Shown here: one piece after another, positions 9,867-18,380 of the stretch
Numbering within the stretch: the first letter of the stretch is position 1
Layout: each line of letters starts with the position of its first letter
Source: an uncultured Planctomycetaceae bacterium
Lineage (GTDB): Bacteria > Planctomycetota > Planctomycetia > Pirellulales > UBA1268
Assembly (NCBI GenBank): GCA_937926325.1
Contig: CALAZQ010000505.1
Coordinates: 1-27,885, forward strand
Direction of reading: 5' to 3'
Length of the DNA stretch: 27,885 bases
Made by a program: the position numbers and the translations under genes
The notes under the pieces: model-generated
What the model was told of the DNA's origin: nothing
Database searches by the model: none
What the model saw: the letters and a program-made list of their open reading frames with translations, nothing else

Positions 9867-10008
9867 GGTGCGGGGTTGCCCATGCCCCGAGAGCCGGCGT
9901 CGCTGACCAGCGAAGCCATGGATGGCGAAGCGCAGTCAGCGTCGAGTGAGTGAAGGGCAGGATGCCCGTAACGAACGTCCGGCGACGGGGCGTGGGCAAC
10001 CCCGCACC
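9867..10008. repeat. 142-bp structured inverted-repeat element (cloverleaf-like)
   Basis: Two 23-base arms, 9867-9889 and 9986-10008, are complementary at 22 of 23 positions (left arm starts GGTGCGGGGTTGCCC). The single mismatch, T9883 against G9992, becomes a G-U pair in a rightward transcript. Inside are further stems: 9898-9907 with 9935-9944 (one mismatch), within it GCCA/TGGC at 9915-9918 and 9923-9926, and GGGCA/TGCCC at 9955-9959 and 9963-9967. It fills most of the 265-base gap between the DUF1553 and DUF1501 genes. It has no T-tract and no reading frame of its own that looks coding. It could be a REP/MITE-like dispersed element or an RNA processing or attenuation structure within a transcript. 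No second copy was found in this window. Confidence 0.75.
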
Positions 10009-10067
10009 AGCACGCCATCAGACGCCAGCACACCAATACACCAGACTCATTCCGAGGAGACCCACCC

Positions 10068-11561
10068 ATGAATCCCCCCATTCGCTCACCCCTGGACGAA
10101 CTCGGCCTCAACCTCACCCGCCGCCGGTTCTTTGAGCAGGGCAGCCATCTGCTCGGCGGAGCGGCGCTGGCCTCGCTGCTGGGCAAGAGTGGCCAGGCCG
10201 CCACCAACGTGCCGGCTGCGGCTGGCGACTTCACCCGGGTGCCGGGGGCGGTCGGCCCTCACTTCGCCCCCAAAGCCAAGCATGTCATCTACCTGCACAT
10301 GGTCGGCGGTCCGCCGCAGCAGGACATGTTCGACTACAAGCCAAAGATGGAGGACTGGTACGACAAAGACCTGCCGGAGAGTGTCCGCAACGGCCAGCGG
10401 CTGACCACGATGACCTCGGGCCAGAAGCGGTTCCCGATTGCGCCGTCGAAGTTCACGTTCACCCAGCATGGCCAGTGCGGCATGTGGGTGACCGAATTGC
10501 TGCCCTGGACGGCCAAGATGGTCGATGAGATGTGCTTCATCCGCAGCATGCACACCGAGGCGATCAACCACGAGCCGGCGATCACCTACATGCAGACCGG
10601 CAACCAGATCACCGGCCGGCCCTGCCTCGGCTCGTGGACCAGCTATGGCCTCGGCAGCCTCAACGAAGACCTGCCCACCTTCGTCGTGCTGGTGGCCCGG
10701 TCGAGCAAGCCAGCCCAGCCGCAGGCGATTGGGGCCCGGCTCTGGTCGAGTGGCTATCTGCCGGGCGAGTACGCCGGGGTCAGCTTTCGCTCCAGTGGCG
10801 ACCCGATCCTTTACCTCACCAATCCGCCGGGCGTACCCGATCCCGTCCGGCGGCAGACGCTTGACGGCCTGCAGGCCCTCAACCAGCGAACGTTCGAGCA
10901 GATCGGTGACCCGGAGATTCGTACCCGCATTGCCCAGTACGAAATGGCCTATCGGATGCAGACCAGCGTGCCGGAGCTGACCGACATCTCAACCGAGTCG
11001 GCCAGCACCCTGGCCCTCTACGGTGACCAGGTGACCGACCCCGGTTCCTTCGCCAACTCCGTGCTGATGGCCCGCCGGATGGTGGAGCGGGGCGTGCGGT
11101 TCGTGCAGCTCTACCTCAACCACTGGGACACCCACGGCGATGTCGCCGGCCGGCTGCCCAACGGCTGTCGGGATATCGACCAGGCCTGCTACGGCCTGGT
11201 GCAGGACCTCAAGGCCCGCGGCCTGCTCGATGACACGCTGATCATCTGGGGCGGTGAATTTGGCCGGACGGTCTATTCCCAGGGCGGCCTGTCGCGGCAG
11301 AACTATGGCCGTGACCATCACCCCCGCTGCTTCACCATGTGGATGTGCGGCGGCGGGGCACGGCCGGGGCAGATCTATGGCGAAACCGACGACTTTTCCT
11401 ACAACATCGTCAAGGACCCGGTCCACATCCGCGACTTCCATGCGACGGTGCTGCACCTGCTGGGCTTTGACCATGAGCGGTTCACCTACCGTCACCTCGG
11501 ACTCGACCAGAAGCTGACCGGGGTCGAACACGCGAAGGTCATTCCTGAACTGATCACCTGA
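10068..11561 (+). CDS. DUF1501 family Tat-exported protein
   Basis: 497 residues. Seen: a twin-arginine signal, LTRRRFFEQG with R18-R20 followed by a hydrophobic Ala/Leu stretch; then the DUF1501 body with MVGGPPQQDMFDYKP, HEPAITYMQTG, and the conserved C-terminal block WGGEFGRT followed by GRDHHPRCFTMWMCGGG. Length fits the family (about 430-500). Family knowledge: DUF1501 belongs to the alkaline phosphatase/sulfatase-like fold group, is exported folded by Tat, and typically sits directly downstream of DUF1549/DUF1553 genes. Its substrate is unknown. Start: ATG at 10068 with GAGGAG about eight bases upstream. The upstream gene is in the same direction 265 bases away, with the structured element between them, so operon membership is plausible but not shown. 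Confidence 0.95.
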   Translation: MNPPIRSPLDELGLNLTRRRFFEQGSHLLGGAALASLLGKSGQAATNVPAAAGDFTRVPGAVGPHFAPKAKHVIYLHMVGGPPQQDMFDYKPKMEDWYDKDLPESVRNGQRLTTMTSGQKRFPIAPSKFTFTQHGQCGMWVTELLPWTAKMVDEMCFIRSMHTEAINHEPAITYMQTGNQITGRPCLGSWTSYGLGSLNEDLPTFVVLVARSSKPAQPQAIGARLWSSGYLPGEYAGVSFRSSGDPILYLTNPPGVPDPVRRQTLDGLQALNQRTFEQIGDPEIRTRIAQYEMAYRMQTSVPELTDISTESASTLALYGDQVTDPGSFANSVLMARRMVERGVRFVQLYLNHWDTHGDVAGRLPNGCRDIDQACYGLVQDLKARGLLDDTLIIWGGEFGRTVYSQGGLSRQNYGRDHHPRCFTMWMCGGGARPGQIYGETDDFSYNIVKDPVHIRDFHATVLHLLGFDHERFTYRHLGLDQKLTGVEHAKVIPELIT

Positions 11562-11600
11562 TTTTCAGCCCTCATCATCCGGGGGCTGCGACCACCTTGC

Positions 11601-11630
11601 TTGTGCAGCAGCCGGTGGCAGCCGTATTAT
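11601..11630 (+). promoter_or_regulatory. Candidate promoter for tRNA-Arg
   Basis: TTGTGC at 11601-11606 (weak -35), an 18-base spacer, and TATTAT at 11625-11630 (-10, 5 of 6). It would start transcription about 30 bases before the mature tRNA. Motif match only. Confidence 0.4.
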
Positions 11631-11666
11631 CTGCCGACGCTGCCAGCTTCTGGTGTCCGGCCGATT

Positions 11667-11739
11667 GCCCCCGTAGCTCAGGGGATAGAGCACCGCTTTC
11701 CTAAAGCGGGTGTCGCAGGTTCGAATCCTGCCGGGGGTA
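11667..11739 (+). tRNA. tRNA-Arg (anticodon CCT)
   Basis: A complete 73-base cloverleaf can be drawn: acceptor GCCCCCG with CGGGGGT (first pair G-U), D stem GCTC/GAGC, anticodon stem CCGCT/AGCGG with loop TTCCTAA giving anticodon CCT (reads AGG), a 5-base variable loop, T stem GCAGG/CCTGC with loop TTCGAAT, and discriminator A. The 3' CCA is not encoded (the sequence continues TTTC), so it must be added enzymatically. It is a single tRNA between the DUF1501 gene and the convergent desaturase gene. No integrase gene is near it. Confidence 0.97.
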
Positions 11740-11796
11740 TTTCGGCTGCAATGACCGCTGAGCGGTGCCTTCGCCCGGCATCGTCCAAATCTCCAT

Positions 11797-12771
11797 TCAG
11801 GCCGACGGAGCGGTCGGTCGCAGCGATCGCTGACGGCTCTGGCGGGGTGGAATCACGGCAGTGGCCAGGCCGCACTGCTTGAGCAGCAGGATCAGATAGT
11901 AGGTGACATCAATCTCCCACCAGCGGTGCTGGACGCTGGCGCTGGCGGGATCGTGGTGGTGGTTGTTGTGCCAACCCTCGCCCATTGCCAGCACCGCCAC
12001 CAGCCAGTTGTTGCGGCTGTCTTCACCGGTGGCATAGCTCCGGTAGCCAAACAGATGGGTGAGGGAGTTGACACTCCACGTGATGTGCCAGACCAGCACG
12101 GTCCGGAGCAGCACACCCCAGACAATCCAGCTGGCGGCCAGTTGTCGGGCTGCCGCCCAATCTCCGGTCATCAGTTGTCCGACCAGCAGCCCAGCCAGTC
12201 CAAACACAGCGGCATGGGCTAGGTAAATCCAAACGATGGCGGTCGGATGCCGCTCGAGGGACCGGTAATAGTCGTCGGCGAGGATGTCTCCGGCATAGCG
12301 ATCGAGGAAGGCCATCGTGCGGCGGTGCGGCACCCGACGGAAAAGCCAGCCGGCATGAGCCCAGACGACTCCATCCCGCGGCGAATGGGGATCGGCGGGC
12401 TTGTCGGAGTGGCAGTGGTGGAGCCGATGGTTGGCCACCCAACGGGTCGGCGTGTCCTCCAGCGAGCAGAGTGCGAAGGTCGCCAGCGTCCGCTCCAGCC
12501 AGCGGGGAACGGCGAGGCTGCGGTGGCTGAGCAACCGGTGATAGCAGAGGTTGATACCGAGAGTGCCGAAAACAGTCGTGCCGATCAGGGCCAAGCCGAG
12601 CCCCGACCAACTGAAGCACCAAGGCAACAGGACCAGCAGAGCCAGCAGGTGCACCGTCGTGATGGGAATCAGGTATTCCCAGTGGATATCGTGCTCGACC
12701 GATTCGGCGGCGTCGACGGTGGTGGCCACGGGCAAGGCGATCGTTGGGGGCGCCGTCGCCCGAGTTTTCAT
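11797..12771 (-). CDS. Acyl-CoA/fatty acid desaturase family protein (delta-9 type)
   Basis: 324 residues from the chosen ATG. A membrane di-iron desaturase. Seen: three histidine boxes, HRLLSH (residues 78-83), HRLHHCH (115-121) and HNNHHH (268-273), in the usual order and spacing, with hydrophobic segments near 35-75 and 180-230. Family knowledge: such enzymes put a cis double bond, usually at C9, into an acyl chain using O2 and an electron donor. Substrate form (CoA, ACP or lipid) cannot be told. The frame stays open to a GTG at 12879, but that start has no ribosome binding site and adds basic residues unlike the family; ATG at 12783 is also possible. It lies downstream of selO on the same strand, about 146 bases apart, so co-transcription is possible. 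Confidence 0.93.
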   Translation of the reverse strand: MKTRATAPPTIALPVATTVDAAESVEHDIHWEYLIPITTVHLLALLVLLPWCFSWSGLGLALIGTTVFGTLGINLCYHRLLSHRSLAVPRWLERTLATFALCSLEDTPTRWVANHRLHHCHSDKPADPHSPRDGVVWAHAGWLFRRVPHRRTMAFLDRYAGDILADDYYRSLERHPTAIVWIYLAHAAVFGLAGLLVGQLMTGDWAAARQLAASWIVWGVLLRTVLVWHITWSVNSLTHLFGYRSYATGEDSRNNWLVAVLAMGEGWHNNHHHDPASASVQHRWWEIDVTYYLILLLKQCGLATAVIPPRQSRQRSLRPTAPSA

Positions 12772-12917
12772 TCGTCTCGACATTCTCTCGGAGTCGCGGC
12801 AAAACCGCAAACGCACCGTCTTCAAACCGCAGCCAGAGCCCGGCTTGGCCAACTGGAGTGTCGAGGCGACAGTGGCCACTTTGGAGAAATGCCGTCTCCG
12901 AGAATGACGGCCGGCGA

Positions 12918-14399
12918 TCAGGTGCCGCAGAAGGTGCAGTAGGCGGGGCTGCCCGGCGGCGAGCCGTCCCGGTACGGCTCGTTCTCCGGCGTCTCCACAT
13001 ACGGTCTACGGATCACTTCAACCAGCCTGTCGACCGGCGCGAGATCGCCCGCTTCTGCTGCCGTGAGTGCTTCCTCCACCCGCAGGTTCCGTGGAATGAT
13101 CACCGGGTTGACCCGTCGCATCCGGGTCGCAGCGGCGGCTGCCCCCTCCGGCTCCCGGGCCAGCCGCCGCTGCCAGCGGTCGAGCCAGGCGGCAAAGCCA
13201 GCCGTCGCCAGCGGGCCGTGCGACGGCGGACCGTCTTTCAGCACCCGGGCCAGCGCCACGAAGCTGGTGGTGAAGTCGGCTTCTGCCTGCTGCATCGTCG
13301 CGAGCAGGTCGGTGAAGAGCGTTGCGTCAGCATCGTCGGCCGTTGTGAGCCCCAGCTTGGCCCGAGCCCCAGCCAGATGATGCCGGGCGTATCGCTCAGG
13401 AAAGGTCTCAAGCACCGCCACCAGTTTCTGGATGGCCTGCTCCTGCCCCCCCGTCAGCAGCGGCAGCAGGCTTTCGGCCAGCCGAGCCAGGTTCCACTGG
13501 GCGATTGTCGGCTGATTGGCGTAGGCATAGCGGCCGCCATGGTCGATCGAACTGAAAACGGTATCTGGGTGATAGACATCGAGAAAGGCGCAGGGGCCAT
13601 AGTCGATCGTTTCACCCGAGACCGCCATGTTGTCGGTGTTCATCACCCCGTGGACAAACCCGACCAGCATCCAGCGGGCCACCAGGCTCGCCTGCCGTTC
13701 GACGATCGCTTCGAGAAAGGCCAGCGGCAGCTCGTCAGCATCAGGAAGCTCCGGATCGTGCCGGGTAACCGTGTAGTCGAGCAGGGCCGCCAGCAGGTCA
13801 CGGTCGCCCAAGGCAGCCGCATACTGAAAGGTGCCGACCCGGATGTGACTGGCTGCCACCCGGGTGAGAATGGCACCGGGCAGCGGCGCGCTGCGGAGCA
13901 CCGATTCACCGGTCGCCGCCACCGCCAGGCTACGGGTGGTCGGAATGCCGAGGGCGTGCATCGCTTCACTGATGACATACTCCCGCAGCATCGGCCCGAG
14001 TACCGCCCGGCCGTCACCACCCCGGGAATAGCGGGTGCGGCCTGAGCCCTTGAGCTGGACATCCACCCGGTTGCCGCTGGGTGTCAGCTGTTCGCCGAGC
14101 AGAATCGCCCGGCCGTCCCCGAGGTTGGTGAAGTGACCGAACTGGTGCCCGGCATAGGCCTGGGCCAGCGGGTCGGCTCCGGGGGGCAGCTCATTGCCGA
14201 CAAAAATCGGGGCCCCGGTCTCGCGAAGCAGCCCAGCGTCAAGGCCAAGCTCAGCCGCCAGCGCGTCATTGAAGAGCGTCAGCCCGGCATACCGCACCGG
14301 CAGCGGCTGTTCCCGGGTGAAGAGCGGTTCGGGCAGCCGGCTGTAGCTGTTGTCAAACCGCCAGCCGGCAGAATTCATCGCGGCATCAGGTTTCTGCAT
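12918..14399 (-). CDS. selO: Protein adenylyltransferase SelO (YdiU family)
   Basis: 493 residues, the normal family length. SelO is a pseudokinase-fold enzyme that transfers AMP from ATP to Ser/Thr/Tyr of target proteins in redox stress. Seen: FDNSYSRLPE at the N terminus, YAGHQFGHFTNLGDGRA, the nucleotide-site block QLKGSGRTRYSRGGDGRA, and HGVMNTDNM followed by DYGPCAF. By family knowledge D256 and N257 of TDNM and the Asp of DYGP form the catalytic and metal site. The C terminus ends YCTFCGT, with C488 and C491; the antepenultimate Cys occupies the place of selenocysteine in animal SelO. Start: ATG at 14399; ATG at 14378 (MNSAGWRFDNSY) is an alternative. It is divergent from the sulfatase gene, 85 bases apart. 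Confidence 0.96.
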   Translation of the reverse strand: MQKPDAAMNSAGWRFDNSYSRLPEPLFTREQPLPVRYAGLTLFNDALAAELGLDAGLLRETGAPIFVGNELPPGADPLAQAYAGHQFGHFTNLGDGRAILLGEQLTPSGNRVDVQLKGSGRTRYSRGGDGRAVLGPMLREYVISEAMHALGIPTTRSLAVAATGESVLRSAPLPGAILTRVAASHIRVGTFQYAAALGDRDLLAALLDYTVTRHDPELPDADELPLAFLEAIVERQASLVARWMLVGFVHGVMNTDNMAVSGETIDYGPCAFLDVYHPDTVFSSIDHGGRYAYANQPTIAQWNLARLAESLLPLLTGGQEQAIQKLVAVLETFPERYARHHLAGARAKLGLTTADDADATLFTDLLATMQQAEADFTTSFVALARVLKDGPPSHGPLATAGFAAWLDRWQRRLAREPEGAAAAATRMRRVNPVIIPRNLRVEEALTAAEAGDLAPVDRLVEVIRRPYVETPENEPYRDGSPPGSPAYCTFCGT

Positions 14400-14484
14400 G
14401 ATAGCTCGCTGTAGGTTCGCTCATTAGGCTCGATTAAAAGTCTCTTCCTACATCCTACGCGGTTCATGGAAACCGGTACTCGCA

Positions 14485-16452
14485 ATGACCAACCGTCGCC
14501 TGGATGCCCAGCTTTCAAAACGAAGTGATCCAATGACCTTATGGCGTCTGTTCGGAATCACCCTTATTTTTTCCTTACCGGCACCGGTCGTGACGCAAGC
14601 TGATGACCGGCCTAGCAAGCCAAACGTCGTGCTGCTGCTGGCGGACGACCTCGGCTGGCAGGATGTGAAGTGCTACGACATCGATGAGCCCTCGCCGATG
14701 GAAACCCCAAACATCGATGCCTTTGCCCAGCGTGGCGTCATGTTCTGGCAGGCTTACTCACCCGCGCCAGTTTGCTCGCCAAGTCGGGCGGCCATCCTCA
14801 GCGGCCTGCATCCGGCCCGAGGCGACATGACGACTGTTGCGGGTGGTGATCCACCCTGCCCGGCCACTCCGCACGCACCCATGATTGCCCCCTACAACAC
14901 CGCCCGGATGCCGGTCGCCCGGTTCACGCTGGCCGAAGCCCTCAAGCAAGAGGGCTATGCCACCGGCCACTCCGGCAAGTGGCACATTTCCAAGAATCAT
15001 TATGACTTTCCAAAGCCCCGCGATCATGGCTTCGATTTTTCCTGCCACCAGCGGGGCGTGCAGGTTCCGATGAAGCCCGATCGGCTGACCGGATTTGCGA
15101 CCCGTGCCTCCGACGATCCTTACCGGCTCGACGCGAATGGCTTTCCCAACGACGCCCCACAGAATGGGGCACTTGAATTTCTGCGGTTGAATAAAGACCG
15201 ACCGTTCTTCCTCTACTACGCCACCTGGCTCGTCCACGCGCCGCTCGTGATGCGAAGCGAGCCGCTGCTGCGGAAGTATGAAAAAAAGCTCGGGGTCACC
15301 CTGACCGAGGAGCACAAGACCTCCTGGAAGCAGCCAGGCCAGACAAACCCGTTTTACTGCGCCATGGTCGAGCAGTTTGACTACTACATGGGGCAGATCT
15401 TTGACTTCCTGGCGTCCACGCCGGATCCGCGATGGCCGGGGCACATGCTCGCAGAAAACACCTACGTGATCCTTTCGTCAGACAATGGCGGCATGGAGGG
15501 GAGCCGCGACGAAATTTACACCGACAACGCCCCGCTCGATCGGGGCAAGATTTCGCTGCACGAGGGCGGTACCCGGGTGCCCCTGATTATTGCCGGGCCC
15601 GGCATTCCGCAGAACGTGCAGACGCAGGTCATGGTCAACGGACTCGACTTCTATCCCACCATTCTCTCTCTCACCGGGGCAACACCGCCGAAGGGCAAAC
15701 GCTTTGATGGCTGTGACCTCGCTCCGCTGCTGACAAGCGATCCGACTGATCCGCTGCTCGTGAAAGATACTGATGGCAAGGCACGCGACACGCTCTTCTG
15801 GCACTTTCCACAGTCGGAGACCTCCTCAGCCATTCGAGTCGGTGACCATAAACTCTTCCGCCGTTACCGGCCCGGTGGCTGGACGTCGACGGTCTACCAG
15901 CTGACCGACTCAACCGCAGGGCAGCCAGAACGGGTCGATCTCGAAGAGCAACACAACCTCGCGGCCGACAACCCAGCGCTGCAACAAACACTTGATGCCC
16001 GGCTCTCAGCCCTGATCACAACCAGCGGTGGCCGCCTTCCGTATGGCAACCCCAAGTCCAAGCGACAGTTGCCCCACCAGCAGCAGGCGCCGTCGATTTT
16101 GTCTCATGAACGCGTTGGTCATAGCGTCCAGATCACCTATCGAAACAACGGCTCGAAGCTGGCCTTCGCCGACATCATCTATTCGCCCAACGACGGCCGT
16201 GAATGGCTGCGGCTGGCTGCTGAGATTCGTGATGACCGCACCGTCACGGCCGAGCTTCCGCCCGAAGCGACCCACTACTTCATCAATCTCGTGGATGAGC
16301 ACAATTTTCTCGTGATCGATCCGCCAGTCGATCGAACGACTCTGACACGGAAGGAGCTTGCGTTTGCCGATGTGGCGTACAAGACAGGCGGGGCTCGTCC
16401 GGATGAACAGGCATCGGGGCGACGACGCAAGCCGGCGGTCGCGGCCGACTGA
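14485..16452 (+). CDS. Type I (formylglycine) sulfatase, exported
   Basis: 655 residues from ATG 14485. An internal ATG at 14533 gives a cleaner signal peptide (MTLWRLFGITLIFSLPAPV) and may be the true start. Seen: PNVVLLLADDLGWQD (metal-binding Asp pair), the sulfatase signature PVCSPSRAAILSG with C97 in the CxPSR context that is converted to formylglycine, GKWHIS (Lys and His of the active site), and LSSDNGG (metal-binding Asp/Asn). Domain length to about 520 is normal; about 120 further residues form a C-terminal extension with beta-like sequence and a basic end (GRRRKP). Family knowledge: hydrolyses sulfate esters, often of algal or host polysaccharides. The substrate cannot be read. No formylglycine-generating enzyme or other sulfatase is in the window. 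Confidence in the class is high. Confidence 0.95.
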   Translation: MTNRRLDAQLSKRSDPMTLWRLFGITLIFSLPAPVVTQADDRPSKPNVVLLLADDLGWQDVKCYDIDEPSPMETPNIDAFAQRGVMFWQAYSPAPVCSPSRAAILSGLHPARGDMTTVAGGDPPCPATPHAPMIAPYNTARMPVARFTLAEALKQEGYATGHSGKWHISKNHYDFPKPRDHGFDFSCHQRGVQVPMKPDRLTGFATRASDDPYRLDANGFPNDAPQNGALEFLRLNKDRPFFLYYATWLVHAPLVMRSEPLLRKYEKKLGVTLTEEHKTSWKQPGQTNPFYCAMVEQFDYYMGQIFDFLASTPDPRWPGHMLAENTYVILSSDNGGMEGSRDEIYTDNAPLDRGKISLHEGGTRVPLIIAGPGIPQNVQTQVMVNGLDFYPTILSLTGATPPKGKRFDGCDLAPLLTSDPTDPLLVKDTDGKARDTLFWHFPQSETSSAIRVGDHKLFRRYRPGGWTSTVYQLTDSTAGQPERVDLEEQHNLAADNPALQQTLDARLSALITTSGGRLPYGNPKSKRQLPHQQQAPSILSHERVGHSVQITYRNNGSKLAFADIIYSPNDGREWLRLAAEIRDDRTVTAELPPEATHYFINLVDEHNFLVIDPPVDRTTLTRKELAFADVAYKTGGARPDEQASGRRRKPAVAAD

Positions 16453-16810
16453 CCGGCCGTAGGTTCACGGAATACTTCCGGCAAGCTTCCATTGCCGGCT
16501 CCCCATCCGCGTGGTATGTTTGGGATATTCGGATGTGATGCAGGCATTCCCAGAGCAAGTGCGAGCTTGCTTCTACGGCATTGCCGCGATCGCCATCTCT
16601 CGATGCGACTGTGTTACGCAGGGCTGCCGATCGGCGGCTGAAACAAAGCGAAAACACCTTCTTGCCGGGCAGCCAACGATCCATCGCCGGGATCCGGTGT
16701 GTTCCGTCAGCCTGACGGCACCGAGCTACCCGCCCTCCGCCCACCCTGTTCGCCAGTTGCAACGCCGCTCTGCGGGGTTGCTGCCGCGAACATCCTGAAA
16801 GCATGCCTTG
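16453..16810. other. Intergenic region before the DEAD-box helicase
   Basis: About 358 bases without a convincing gene. It contains a 6-bp inverted repeat (CCGGCA 16478-16483 / TGCCGG 16493-16498) without a T-tract just after the sulfatase, a weak promoter-like pair (TTGCCG 16492-16497, 17-base spacer, TATGTT 16515-16520) overlapping it, and a small hairpin AGCAAG/CTTGCT at 16554-16559 and 16566-16571. If the promoter is right the helicase mRNA has a leader of nearly 280 bases. Confidence 0.45.
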
Positions 16811-18214
16811 ATGATGAACCCAACCTCTGCACCGTCTCAAACCTTCGCCGACCTCGGGCTTGCTCCTGAGCTGCTCCGCAGTCTCGCCGACGAGGGCTAC
16901 GCCAGCCCAACGCCAATCCAGGCAGCAGCCATTCCTCAGGTGCTTGCCGGTCGCGACCTATTCGGCTGTGCCCAGACCGGCACCGGCAAGACCGCCGCTT
17001 TTGCCCTGCCACTGATCCAGCGGCTGCGGGCCGATGCCCGCAAGCCCGGGCCCCGGCGGTGCCGCACGCTCGTGCTGGCGCCGACCCGGGAACTGGCTGC
17101 CCAGATCTATGAAAGCTTTGTGGCTTATGGCCGGCATGCCCAGCTGACTGCTGCTGTGATCTACGGGGGTGTCGGCCAGCACCGGCAGGCCAAGGCCATG
17201 CTGCCTGGAGTCGATGTGCTGGTGGCCACCCCGGGCCGACTGCTGGACCTGATCAATCAACGGCTGGTCGATATCCGGAGCGTCGAGTACCTCGTCCTCG
17301 ACGAGGCTGACCGGATGCTCGACATGGGCTTCATCCACGACATGCGGCGGATTGTTGCGATGCTGCCTGAGCAGCGGCAGACGCTGTTTTTCTCGGCGAC
17401 CTTGCCGACGGCGGTGCGGGAGCTGGCCGACACCATGCTCCGCGACCCATTGGAAGTGAAGACCACGCCCCGGTCGACACCGGCGGAGACCGTCGAGCAG
17501 TCGGTCTACTTCGTGCCCAAGCGAGAAAAAAAACCGCTGCTGATCAGGCTGCTGCAAGAGGAAGCGACCGGCCGGGTCATTGTCTTTGCCCGCACCAAGC
17601 ACGGGGCCGACAAGCTCCAGCGGGATCTCACCAAGGCCGGGATCACCACCGCGGCCATCCATGGCAACAAGTCGCAGTCCCAACGGGAGCGGGCGTTGGC
17701 GGCTTTTAAGTCGACCCAGCCCCCGGTGCTGATTGCGACCGACATTGCCGCCCGGGGTATCGACGTGGATGAGGTGGCCCATGTGATCAATTATGAGCTG
17801 CCCCACGAGCCTGAAACCTACGTTCACCGCATCGGTCGTACCGGCCGGGCCGGCCAGACCGGGGCCGCGGTCAGCTTCTGTGACCACGACGAGCAGCCCC
17901 GGTTGGTGGCCATTGAACGGCTGCTCCGGCGGCCCATTCCCGCCCGCAACGACCGGTCGGCCGCCCCAGAGCCAGCGGCGGCTGACTCGCCCGGAACCAG
18001 CCGGCACCGGCGACGACCAGCCCGTGCCGGCAGCTCAGCCCACGCTGGGAACCGTGCCCGCCGCAGCAGTGGAGCAGCCGGCAAGAGGCCCCGGCGTTCA
18101 CCCCCGGCAACGCCGGCAGACCGGGTGGCCGGGGGCTCCCGAGCAGCACCGCCAGCCATCCCGCCAGCGGCTGCCAATTCCGGCCGCAGCCGCCGGCATC
18201 GCCGAGCACTTTGA
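16811..18214 (+). CDS. DEAD-box ATP-dependent RNA helicase (RhlE-like)
   Basis: 467 residues. All helicase motifs are present in order: Q motif (FADLGL...YASPTPIQ), I AQTGTGKT, Ia PTRELAAQ, Ib ATPGRLLD, II DEAD (D164), III SATL, IV VIVFARTK, V ATDIAARGID, VI HRIGRTGRAG. The core ends near residue 375, followed by an about 90-residue Arg/Ala/Pro/Ser-rich basic tail, as is common in RhlE-type helicases, that probably binds RNA. Family role: ATP-driven unwinding of short RNA duplexes in ribosome assembly, mRNA decay or cold adaptation. Start: two ATGs in tandem at 16811 and 16814, preceded by an in-frame TTG at 16808; the ATG is preferred. The exact subfamily (RhlE, CsdA or DbpA) is inferred from the short core and basic tail, so no symbol is given. 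Confidence 0.95.
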   Translation: MMNPTSAPSQTFADLGLAPELLRSLADEGYASPTPIQAAAIPQVLAGRDLFGCAQTGTGKTAAFALPLIQRLRADARKPGPRRCRTLVLAPTRELAAQIYESFVAYGRHAQLTAAVIYGGVGQHRQAKAMLPGVDVLVATPGRLLDLINQRLVDIRSVEYLVLDEADRMLDMGFIHDMRRIVAMLPEQRQTLFFSATLPTAVRELADTMLRDPLEVKTTPRSTPAETVEQSVYFVPKREKKPLLIRLLQEEATGRVIVFARTKHGADKLQRDLTKAGITTAAIHGNKSQSQRERALAAFKSTQPPVLIATDIAARGIDVDEVAHVINYELPHEPETYVHRIGRTGRAGQTGAAVSFCDHDEQPRLVAIERLLRRPIPARNDRSAAPEPAAADSPGTSRHRRRPARAGSSAHAGNRARRSSGAAGKRPRRSPPATPADRVAGGSRAAPPAIPPAAANSGRSRRHRRAL

Positions 18215-18380
18215 TAAAACCTGGTGGGACGGCTGTTGGGCCCCTGGCGGCCAGTTGCGGCATCGGGCAACCGCTGACAGCTCGAGTCAGCGGTGCAGCA
18301 TCCTTCATTTCTATGATTCGTCAGTCGGTTGCTGTCACGAAAGCAGTCAAAGACCAGCAAGCCTCTGCAGAACATCAGTG

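Noticed and set aside
9821..10234. Minus-strand open frames across the structured element
   Set aside because: They run through the inverted repeat into the neighbouring coding genes and have no ribosome binding site; dispersed repeats commonly give such spurious frames.
11667..11739. tRNA-Arg as an attachment site for an integrated element
   Set aside because: No integrase and no direct repeat of the tRNA 3' end were seen nearby; flanking genes are ordinary chromosomal ones.
12023..13000. 325-residue minus-strand frame overlapping the desaturase and the end of selO
   Set aside because: Out of frame with the desaturase histidine boxes; Arg/Pro-rich shadow.
16511..16798. 95-residue open frame in the leader of the helicase
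   Set aside because: No ribosome binding site and no family resemblance; it ends just before the helicase start, but its composition looks non-coding. A translated leader peptide cannot be excluded.
17793..18380. Long open frame overlapping the helicase tail and running into the GGCT-like gene
   Set aside because: Similarity to the GGCT family begins only at the ATG at 18381. The upstream part is Pro/Arg/Gln-rich out-of-frame reading of a GC-rich low-complexity tail, so neither a fusion nor dual coding is supported.
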